DNA of 12,123 nucleotides from Pavlovales sp. CCMP2436 (Eukaryota; Haptophyta; Pavlovophyceae; Pavlovales): assembly GCA_026770615.1 (NCBI GenBank), contig MU631953.1, positions 30,405-42,527 of the forward strand, read 5' to 3'. Position 1 is the first letter of the stretch. Each line of letters opens with the position of its first letter. The notes under the pieces are model-generated. The model did not search any database and had not been told where the DNA came from. It worked only from the letters and a program-made list of their open reading frames with translations. Positions 1-5,863 of the stretch are shown in pieces. The position numbers were made by a program, and so were the translations under genes.

Positions 1-1
1 T

Positions 2-85
2 CGCGCGCGCGGCGGCGGCTTCACCTCCGGCACCACCTACCTCCTGAGCTATTCTGTCTGGGAAAGCCTGACTGGCTTGCTTTGA
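2..85 (+). CDS. Possible C-terminal end of an unidentified gene (partial)
   Basis: The first 85 bases are GC-rich and then give way abruptly to AT-rich sequence, which fits the 3' end of a gene entering from the left. The frame starting at base 2 is open for 27 codons and ends with TGA at 83-85; it reads as a Gly-rich stretch followed by a hydrophobic/aromatic tail (TYLLSYSVWESLTGLL). Another plus-strand frame stays open slightly further, to about 135, so the frame choice is weak. No family is recognised. It could equally be non-coding or belong to the other strand. Confidence 0.2.
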   Translation, partial: RARGGGFTSGTTYLLSYSVWESLTGLL

Positions 86-351
86 CCGTACAGGTACAGA
101 GCTGCCTTCGCCTGATTTATGTAAATATTTAAACATTTTATAACTATTATATTATTTAAAAAATTAAATATATTTTTAAAAAATAATTAAATTTTTCTTC
201 GTTTTCTCAACTTAGCGTAGAAAGTGATCCACTTAATCGGCGCACGATCCTTTCTAACAACCTTCCAATAATAAATAGCAGCAATAAATAGGCAGTTAAT
301 AATATTACATTCATAATGATTTAAATACGAATCTAGACCTCAAACTGTCCG
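86..351. other. AT-rich intergenic spacer
   Basis: This stretch is strongly AT-rich, with runs of A and T around 120-205, unlike the GC-rich genes. I see no reading frame with coding character, no tRNA-like sequence and no strong hairpin. It most likely holds the 3' flank of whatever ends near base 85. Confidence 0.6.
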
Positions 352-503
352 CCCCTGCGCCGTGCGCCGATCGCCGATCTGCGCCGTGCACCGATCTGCG
401 CTGAGCGCCGAGCGCCGAGCACAGATCTGCGCCGAGCGCCGAGGCAGATCTGCGCAGATGATCTGCGCCGAGAGCCGTGCGCCGTGCGCCGATCTGCGCC
501 GAG
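352..503. repeat. GC-rich degenerate minisatellite built on GATCTGCGCCG
   Basis: The motif GATCTGCGC followed by CG, TG or AG recurs six times, beginning near 376, 393, 424, 447, 460 and 491, separated by shuffled GCGCCGAG/GCGCCGTG blocks. Both strands are open in several frames only because the tract is low complexity; the encoded Arg/Ala repeats have no coding logic. It lies directly next to a second, unrelated tandem tract (534-674). Confidence 0.75.
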
Positions 504-533
504 GTGGTGAACGACCCCTCCCTCGTTCCTGAG

Positions 534-674
534 GCCGAATGACCACCCTCTCGTTATTTTTTTCTTCGAGGCCGTAATGACCCCCCCCCACTCGTTATTT
601 TTTTCCAAAATAATGCCGAATGTACCCCCCCTACATTTTTTTAAAAAATAATGTCGAATGCACCCTCCCTACAG
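534..674. repeat. Tandem repeat of about 40 bp (GCCGAATG-NACCC-TCGTTATTTTTT)
   Basis: Four consecutive degenerate units start at 534, 571, 615 and 653. Each has a GCCGAATG-like head, a C-rich run of variable length, then TCGTTA or TACATT followed by a T tract. Homopolymer lengths vary between units, typical of slippage. The sequence just before (about 497-533) may be a fifth, more diverged unit. Confidence 0.7.
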
Positions 675-731
675 AAGGACAAAGGGGCCAGGGGGGGGTT
701 ACAAAATGAAGCGCGTATAAATCAATAGCCC

Positions 732-923
732 AGCAACGTCGGCTTCAACCTTGACGGGCAAGCAGTCGGCGTTGGCATCTCGACGAGCTGGGGCAAGGCC
801 GCACAAGACAAGGCGTCCTGGCGCAAACTGTCGAGACTACCGGACGTGAAACCCATCTTCAAGAAAACCCGAACGAAATCACCTGCTTGCGGAGCTCTGT
901 CGGTGCTTTGGTACCACCGTTGA
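732..923 (+). pseudogene. Open coding-like segment without a start codon (63 codons)
   Basis: This frame is open for 63 codons and ends at TGA 921-923, yet it has no ATG and is preceded at once by an in-frame TAG (729-731). A CAG at 731-733 could be a splice acceptor. Its composition looks more coding-like than the surroundings, with mixed Trp, Lys, Asp and Gly codons. Its last third overlaps the dispersed repeat at 830-1024, and the peptide VKPIFKKTRTKSPA is echoed in the other repeat arm as VEPIFNQTRTKSAA. I do not recognise the family. It may be a terminal exon or a decayed element-encoded gene. Confidence 0.25.
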
Positions 924-1024
924 GGTGAAACGCTAAAGCTCGACAGAGTGACGCTCAGACGCTGACACCCAGGGCCTCCTCCGCAGAGACTGCGCTCCCG
1001 GCGGTAGAAGGGGTATCATAACAA
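830..1024 (-). repeat. Left arm of a dispersed inverted repeat
   Basis: Read on the minus strand, this segment aligns with 9809-10000 on the plus strand. Shared exact blocks include CCCCTTCTACCGCCGGG, CGCAGTCTCTGCG, TGTCAGCGTCTGA, GATTTCGTTCG and TTGAAGATGGGTT, in the same order with small indels between. Similarity fades beyond 830 and beyond 1024. It is probably a copy of an interspersed repeat family; no terminal inverted repeat or target-site duplication is evident. Confidence 0.75.
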
Positions 1025-1278
1025 ATCAGAACACTAATATTAGTATTAACTAATTTAGAATCTGAATAAGGTAAGTTGGCTATTTTAAAAAACGGAATTT
1101 GAGCCAGTAAGTTAATAACTTCTAGGCGTCGGGGTAATTTGCCGGAATTCAAAAACAATCGAATTAGTTAGTCAAAGGCGGGGGAATTTGGCAGAATTCA
1201 AAAACAACCAAAATAAATAGCAAACGATCTATTGACTATAACTTAGTCTTAATATAAATAGATGACGCAGACTAATAT
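1025..1278. other. AT-rich 3' flank of the CFAP97-type gene
   Basis: This AT-rich stretch lies downstream of the minus-strand gene ending at 1279. It holds TTAACTAA (1046-1053) and TTAGTTA (1164-1170), a word common in the spacers of this window, and the short tandem repeat at 1125-1213. I see no gene here. Confidence 0.5.
1125..1213. repeat. Two-copy direct repeat of about 50 bp
   Basis: A block reading roughly GGCGTCGGGGTAATTTGCC then GGAATTCAAAAACAA (from about 1125) is repeated about 51 bp later (from about 1176) with a few substitutions. Both copies contain an EcoRI-like GAATTC followed by an A-rich run. It lies just downstream of the stop codon of the minus-strand CFAP97-type gene, so it would fall in that gene's 3' flank. 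Confidence 0.6.
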
Positions 1279-3532
1279 CTATTCGTCGCTGGCAGGCGCA
1301 TCGTCAGCACTGTCCTGCGGCTCGACCACGCCTGTCTTCTCGGCATGCTCCAACTCCGAGCTCGCAGCTGAGAGCTCGGACGGAGATGAGACGAACCCTG
1401 GCACCGGCTCTGCCTTCGCCTCCGTGGAGTCCGAGGGGGTAGCGGCAGTCGCAGCCTCGGTGCGAGCCTCCTCCACGGCGACAGCCGCCGGCCCCCCCTC
1501 CGCAGCCTCCTCGGTGTTCTTCTCCGCCCCTGCAGGCAGCTGCGCCTTCGCTGCCCCCCTCGCCTTGGCTGCCGGGATTCCCCCCTCGACTTCGCTGCGC
1601 AGCGCAGCGCGCTCTTGCTCCAGCGCATGCACACTCGGCTCAGACTCGGACGCACCCCGCGTAGGCGCCTGCAGCTGCGGCTCAGGCTCGGGCTCGGAGG
1701 CGGGCTCCGGCTCGAGCTCGGGAACGGAAGCGGGCTCAGGCTCGGGCTCGGAAGCGGGCTCGGATTTGGCCTCGGTCACGGCCGGCGGCGCTTCCAGCTC
1801 GGCCGGAGGCTCAGAGGCGGGTGGAAGCTCAGAGGCGGGCTCCGGCTCGGGCTCGGGTTCAGGCTCGGGTTCAGGCTCGAGCTCGGGCTTAGGCTGGGGC
1901 TCAGGCTCGGGCTCGGGCTCGGGCATGGCCGGCGGTGGCGCTTTCAGCTCGGCCGGAAGCTCGGAGGCGGGCTCGGTCGTCGAGGGCTCTGCGCGTGCGG
2001 GCGGCGCACGGGTGGTGACCGCCGGCGTTGGCGCCAAGGGCGAGGCGATACGCGGCGCGCGTCGCTCGGCCAGGGAGGTCGCGCCGAGGCCGTCGTCGTG
2101 GTGCTTAGGCTGCAGCTCCGGCGCGGGCGCGAGCCAGCCCTTGTGCCGCAGCTGCTCCGCGACTTGCGCGTCCACCTGTCGAGGTGGGCAGGCGGGCGGG
2201 CGGGTGGGTCGGAAGGGGGCGTGGGTCAGCCACCATATATACATAATATATATACAGATATATATATCAACGGAGAGGAACTCCTCGCGGCTCCTCACGG
2301 GCGCGTGCGCGCAGGGGAGGGGGGGGGTTCCTGGCCTCACGGGGGGTGGCAAGCTTTCCAATGCCTCATGGCGCAGCGCAGCGCGGCGGAGCGCGTACCT
2401 TGCGCACGGGCGTGCCGTCCGGGTGGTCGAACTGCAGCCGCGGCGAGACCGTGACCAACACTGTCGCTCGGCGGGACATGGTCACAACCTGGACGTACTC
2501 GCGCCCCTCCGAGCTCGGCTCGATGCAGAGCGCGTCGCCAACCTGGAGCGGCGGCGGGCCAAGGCCGGCGCTGAAGTTGAGCACGAGCGTCTCCGCGCCC
2601 GCGCGCGCCGTGCGCTCGAGGGCGAAGAGGATCTGGAACCCGTGCGGCTGCAGCGGGCCGAAGCGCGCGGCCGGCTCGTCGCTAGGCACCGTGCCCGGCC
2701 GCGACTGCAGCCGCGGGCGCGCGCTCATCTGCGAGCCAGGGCGCGAGCTCATCCGCGAGTCCTGCAGGCTGTTGTACGGCGAACTGCTCAACAGGAGGCG
2801 TGCGCAGATCGGGAGAGGGGGGAGGGGGGGTGGGTGAGCCGGATGCGCAGCAAGCCAGCGCAGCCCGGGCTCGCAGCGTGCCCCCACAGCGCGCCCCAGA
2901 GCGCGGGCGCACCGATCGGGGAAGTCCGACATCCTGCCGAGGTACTGCTCGGTCAGCTTGCGCTCGCTGAGCCACTTCTCGCGCGTGTAGTTTGCGCGCC
3001 TGCCCGTAATACGACGGACCATACCCTCGTTCTCGCGCGCGATGCGCTGCAGCTCGGTACGACGAAGGCCGTGGTTGAGCGAGCGCGGCTCGACCGCGCA
3101 CCCAGAGATGTTGCTGTCGTGCGAGACGTGGTTGTCGATGAGCGGGTACTGGCTGGCGGAGAGCCGTACGCCCGGCTGGAACTCGAGCGTGCCGTCGAAC
3201 GGCGAGCGGTTCTGCCCCATGATGGTACTCATCTTCGAGAGCAGCACGCGGTTCTCCAGTTCGATGTGCCTGAACCTCTCGTCCTCCGCAGTTGCGCGCT
3301 TCAGGTTTTTGCGCAAGTGCGGGTAGAAGGCCTGCTTCTGGTCGCGGACGCCCGCGTAGTTGCGAACGCCCCACGTGTTGCCGCAGGAGTTGGGCACGAT
3401 GTTGCGTTCGCGGATCTCCTCGAGCCTGCGGTAGTGCACGTCCTGCACGTGCTCCATCCACCGGCGCTGCAAGGGCTTGCTGCAGATCGGCAGCGAGCTG
3501 TTTGTCCGGTTGGATCGGCCAAACTGCTGCAT
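1279..3532 (-). CDS. CFAP97/Hemingway-domain axonemal protein, three exons
   Basis: Proposed exons (minus strand) are 3532-2913, 2783-2399 and 2175-1279, giving 633 residues. Residues about 80-205 match the CFAP97/Hemingway (KIAA1430) domain: an ENRVLLSKM helix, then [18 protein letters not shown], a GRRANY turn and [13 protein letters not shown]. Family members are axoneme/flagellum proteins. Exon 2 encodes a Ser/Arg/Pro linker and a beta-rich segment with the pattern [16 protein letters not shown] and FDHPDGTPV, resembling small beta-domains appended to extracellular or structural proteins. Exon 3 encodes a 298-residue tail rich in Glu-Pro dipeptides. The ATG at 3532 (context GAGCCATGC) was chosen because upstream codons come from the neighbouring duplicated unit. 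Both introns have GT-AG ends, and the joined frame is continuous. Sure of the domain, fairly sure of the exons, less sure of the middle domain. Confidence 0.8.
1674..1925 (-). repeat. Coding minisatellite for Glu-Pro repeats
   Basis: Within the last exon of the CFAP97-type gene, hexamer-like GGCTCG/AGGCTC/GGCTCA units repeat, giving long PEPEPEP tracts on the minus strand and Gly-Ser runs on the opposite strand. Copy number is likely to vary between strains. Such acidic-proline stretches are expected to be extended and disordered. Confidence 0.8.
2176..2398 (-). other. Intron 2 of the CFAP97-type gene (223 bp)
   Basis: The donor is AAG|GTACGC at 2399/2398, close to the eukaryotic consensus, and the acceptor is CGACAG| at 2176. 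The junction is phase 0 and joins ...GTPVRK to [14 protein letters not shown] branch-point-like sequence lies at 2225-2229, about 50 nt from the acceptor, followed by C-rich DNA. The intron also contains a (TA)n-like stretch at about 2234-2268, strikingly AT-rich inside GC-rich flanks. Confidence 0.75.
2784..2912 (-). other. Intron 1 of the CFAP97-type gene (129 bp, stop-free)
   Basis: The donor is GATCG|GTGCGC at 2913/2912, and the acceptor is TTGAGCAG| at 2784 after a long C/T tract. A CTCAC branch-like site lies at 2834-2838, about 51 nt from the acceptor. The intron is exactly 43 codons long and contains no in-frame stop, so retention would insert a Pro/Ala/Leu-rich stretch without breaking the frame. 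It is called an intron because the insert has no domain character and follows directly on the end of the CFAP97 helix. Confidence 0.65.
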
Positions 3533-3548
3533 GGCTCCGCGCTCGCTT

Positions 3549-3594
3549 CTCCGCGCGGTACGCAGCCCGACGGGGAGGAGGGGCCGGCCCAGCC
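3549..3594 (+). repeat. 46-bp remnant of the duplicated unit next to the CFAP97-type start
   Basis: This stretch matches, with one substitution, the segments ending at 4229 and 4867 (CTCCGCGCGGTACGCAGCCC and onward to CGGCCCAGCC). In the intact gene those bases encode residues just after the signal peptide. Here they are cut off on the left and lie 17-62 bp upstream of the CFAP97-type ATG, so they form part of that gene's presumed 5' leader or promoter on the opposite strand. Confidence 0.75.
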
Positions 3595-4229
3595 GTGTCT
3601 TGCAGTCCTCCTCCTTCGCGCGCGTGCACTGCAAAGGATTCGTATTAATTCCGTAACTATTTTTCGTATGTAAAAGGCTAACTAACAAACGCGTTATCAT
3701 CTACTGCCGCCTTGCACTGCGCCCCTGCATCAGATCGCCACGTTTGGCCCCAAACCGGGGAGGAACGCCATTGATGCTGAGTGCGCCGGTGCACGATTTT
3801 CCACGCGTTCACGATGTACATGCCCGAGCGTTCAATCGCTCTGCCTGGCGGGCTTCCGGCCGCTCCGCTCGGGCTTGAGCCTGCCGCCCGCCGCCGCCTG
3901 TGGCAGCTGCGGGCACAGGCAAGTGTGTGGGCCTGCGGACGACTCGATGAGGCTGTGTTTAAAAAAGATTCGCGCTCAATCGAACGCGTGTGGCGTGTGC
4001 CGGGTCGGGTTCCGGTTGGGTTCCCGCGCGCTGCGGAGACGCTCCACGCTAGGCTCGGAGGCTCCTCGGGACGTGCTAGGGCTAGATTCCCGCTCCCTAT
4101 CTATAAGGATGGCGCGTGCCCTCCGCTCAGCCGTCGCCCTGCTGTTGCTCCACGTGGCTTGCGGCTGGAGCGCGGAACCACCGCTCCGCGCGGTACGCAG
4201 CCCGGCGGGGAGGAGGGGCCGGCCCAGCC
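3595..4229 (+). repeat. Tandem duplication unit 1 (635 bp)
   Basis: The unit begins GTGTCTTGCAG and ends CGGCCCAGCC, and it is followed at once by a second copy (4230-4867). It contains an AT-rich spacer (TTAATTCCGTAACTATTTTT, CTAACTAAC), a GC-rich upstream region, a TTTAAAAAA element (3958-3966), and an ATG at 4109 that opens a signal-peptide-like sequence. Differences from unit 2 are scattered substitutions plus indels of up to a few tens of bases, so the duplication is not very recent. Confidence 0.85.
3958..3966 (+). promoter_or_regulatory. TATA-like TTTAAAAAA element, duplicated copy
   Basis: The sequence GTGTTTAAAAAAGATTCGCG in unit 1 is almost identical to the element upstream of the intact membrane-protein gene at 4621. 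It lies about 150 bp upstream of the truncated ORF's ATG at 4109. If functional, it would drive transcription of the truncated copy. Confidence 0.4.
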
Positions 4230-4306
4230 GTGTCTTGCAGTCCTCCTCTTCGCGCGCGTGCACTGCGAAGGGTCGTATTAATTCCGTAACTATTTTTCGT
4301 AAGTAA
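4109..4306 (+). pseudogene. Truncated duplicate of the signal-peptide membrane-protein gene (65 aa)
   Basis: An ATG in the same context as the intact gene opens a 65-codon frame. Its first 40 residues (MARALRSAVALLLLHVACGW, then an Arg/Pro-rich stretch) parallel the intact protein with a handful of substitutions. At the unit boundary (4229/4230) the frame runs into the duplicated upstream DNA, adding about 25 unrelated residues (RVLQSSSSRACTAKG and on) before TAA at 4304-4306. The membrane-spanning body is absent, so it is best called a truncated pseudogene. The reading frame and signal peptide are nonetheless preserved, leaving open a small secreted or plastid-directed product. Confidence 0.6.
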
Positions 4307-4867
4307 AAGGCTAACTATCAAACGCGTTGTTATTAGCTGCCGCCTTGCACTGCGCCCCTGCTACTCCCTTGCCCCTGCACTAGGTCGCCACGTTTGGCCC
4401 AAAACCGGGGGAGGAATGCCATCGGTGCTGAGTGCGCCGGTGCACGATTTTCCAGGCGTTCACGATGTACATGCCCGGGCATTCACTTGCTCTGTCTGGC
4501 AGGTTCACCGCCGCTCCGCTCGGGCTTGAAGCTGCCGCTCGCCGCCGCCTGTGGCGGCTGCGGGCACATGTAAGCGTGCGGGCCTGAGGGGCTCGCGTCG
4601 TCTGCGCGGACGAGGCTGTGTTTAAAAAAAGATTCGCGTGTCGGAACCCCGGGGAGTTCCCGCGCGCTGCGGAGTCGCTCCACGCTAGGCTCGGAGGCTC
4701 CTCGGGACGCGCTAGGGCTCTAGATTCGCGTTTTCCATCTATAGGGATGGCGCGTGTTCTCCGCTCGGCCATCGCCCTGCTGTCGCTCCACGCGGCATGT
4801 GGCTGGAGCGCGGCACCACCGCTCCGCGCGGTACGCAGCCCGGCGGGGAGGAGGGGCCGGCCCAGCC
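4230..4867 (+). repeat. Tandem duplication unit 2 (638 bp), leading into the intact gene
   Basis: This is a second copy of the unit with the same order of parts: spacer with TTAATTCCGTAACTATTTTT, upstream GC-rich region, TTTAAAAAAA (4621-4630), ATG (4747) and signal peptide. At CGGCCCAGCC (4858-4867) the sequence departs from unit 1 and continues into the gene body. That shows the right breakpoint of the duplication lies inside the coding sequence. Confidence 0.85.
4621..4630 (+). promoter_or_regulatory. TATA-like TTTAAAAAAA element of the membrane-protein gene
   Basis: The sequence TTTAAAAAAA followed by GATTCGCG stands out as the only A/T run in a GC-rich region 117-126 bp upstream of the ATG. 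A similar element precedes RPB8 (8189-8200), and a near-identical one is in the duplicated unit (3958-3966). About 12 bases downstream lies a near-palindrome, GGAACCCCGGGGAGTTCC (4643-4660). The promoter role is inferred from position and recurrence. Confidence 0.45.
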
Positions 4868-5304
4868 CCGCGATGCGGCTGCCGAAGGAGGTGCTGCCCC
4901 CGTTGCTGCTCGGGGATGTTGCGTGCATTATCGCAGTCACAGTCGCAGGTGCCGCGCTCGATTCGTCGAGTGCACCCGACTTTCCTGGCTGGTTGGCGCC
5001 AGCGACCAGCGTGGACACCGAGCTCTCATCGGCGAGCTGCATGGCCTTCTGCTGGCTCATCGGCGCTATGCCTCGGGATATCTGGTCAAGAGACGCACTC
5101 GCCCTCTCGACAAGCGGTGCAGTTGTTCGCGTAACAAGAGCGTGGCTGGGTGCGGCCAACGCCAGAGTCGCCATCGCGCTCGTGCAGGCTGCCATCTTTG
5201 GACGCAGCGCGGTGGACGGGTGCGAGGTCGCATCCTCGCTTGCGTGGACGCTGCTGGCCCTCGGCATATTTCGCGTGTCCCTGGCTGCCGCGCTACGGCG
5301 ATGA
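4747..5304 (+). CDS. Small membrane protein with signal peptide, possibly plastid-targeted
   Basis: This 185-residue protein starts MARVLRSAIALLSLHAACGW, a classical signal peptide with cleavage probable near Ser-Ala-Ala at residues 21-23. An Arg/Pro/Ser-rich stretch (about 24-44) follows, resembling the transit part of bipartite targeting in algae with secondary plastids. Hydrophobic segments lie at about 49-70 (LLLGDVACIIAVTVAGAAL), 98-110, 125-148 and 162-182, suggesting three or four membrane passes. The GDVACIIAV start is faintly like the DUF3054 family; I would not rely on it. The ATG at 4747 (context AGGGATGG) is the first in frame. After the TGA at 5302-5304 another frame stays open to 5497 and contains a hydrophobic stretch near 5354-5410, so a missed frameshift or intron at the 3' end is possible. 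Its 5' portion is duplicated upstream. Confidence 0.6.
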   Translation: MARVLRSAIALLSLHAACGWSAAPPLRAVRSPAGRRGRPSPAMRLPKEVLPPLLLGDVACIIAVTVAGAALDSSSAPDFPGWLAPATSVDTELSSASCMAFCWLIGAMPRDIWSRDALALSTSGAVVRVTRAWLGAANARVAIALVQAAIFGRSAVDGCEVASSLAWTLLALGIFRVSLAAALRR

Positions 5305-5863
5305 GCGAAGGGCTGGGCGTGTCGGCCCCGTCCCAGCCGCCCTCCGACGTGGACTCGCGCTCGGCGTGGCAGCGTGGTGGGGCGCGGCGGCTGCCTGGCA
5401 CGCAACACGGTCGGCGTCAGCCATAGCCACTAGCAGCGCCAGCGTGCCCGCTCGCTCTTCTAGCGCTCGGGTCCCCTGCGCTTATATATATTACTGAGAG
5501 GGATCCAGGCTGGCGACTGGCACCTCACGAAGCCTGGCGTCTGCAAAGTCCTGTCAGGGAAGTTGTACTCATAAGTGAACAGACTCTGGGTGAATTGATC
5601 TGCGACAATTGGCGAATTACAGTCATTTGCACTTAATCTAAGAAAGTTAGAGTAAAAAGTATCATTACAGATTTAGATTTAGTTTTAAATTAGTTACTAA
5701 ATTAACCTTCAATTTTAAATACTCGTATCTTACTTATATCTGTGGTACTGGTAAGAACTATAAGTACAAGTATGGAACTATCTATCCTGGAACCCGACTC
5801 TGTTAGTGTTGGTTCCAGGCGGTTTATAACTAGGTTACATGTACATCGTTTAACATCACCTCT
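5305..5863. other. Convergent intergenic spacer
   Basis: This spacer lies between the ends of a plus-strand and a minus-strand gene. The first 190 bp are GC-rich and partly open in other frames; a TTATATATATTA block sits at about 5481-5492, and the rest is AT-rich with TTAGTTA-like words near 5690. The only strong structure is the hairpin at 5786-5819. No RNA gene was recognised. Confidence 0.5.
5786..5819 (-). promoter_or_regulatory. Perfect 9-bp hairpin downstream of the 5-phosphatase stop
   Basis: CCTGGAACC (5786-5794) and GGTTCCAGG (5811-5819) are perfect reverse complements around a 16-base loop. The hairpin begins about 45 bases beyond the 5-phosphatase stop codon, so it would lie in that gene's 3' UTR. 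It could influence 3'-end processing or mRNA stability; the role is inferred only. Confidence 0.45.

Noticed and set aside
333..608. Overlapping 83-91 codon minus-strand frames with Arg/Ser/Ala repeats
   Set aside because: They are produced by the minisatellite and homopolymer tracts, with no coding logic and no conserved frame preference.
352..674. CRISPR-like direct repeats
   Set aside because: Units are contiguous and degenerate, without unique spacers of uniform length, and the genome is clearly eukaryotic.
1262..3673. 803-codon open frame on the plus strand across the CFAP97-type gene
   Set aside because: It is antisense to a gene with a recognised domain and good splice sites. Its Ser/Gly and Arg/Ala composition mirrors the EP-rich and GC-rich codons of the other strand, and it shows no family signature.
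4380..5408. 342-codon minus-strand frame over the membrane-protein gene
   Set aside because: It has low-complexity Ala/Arg/Ser composition and crosses the duplicated promoter unit, while the plus frame has a signal peptide conserved between two copies.
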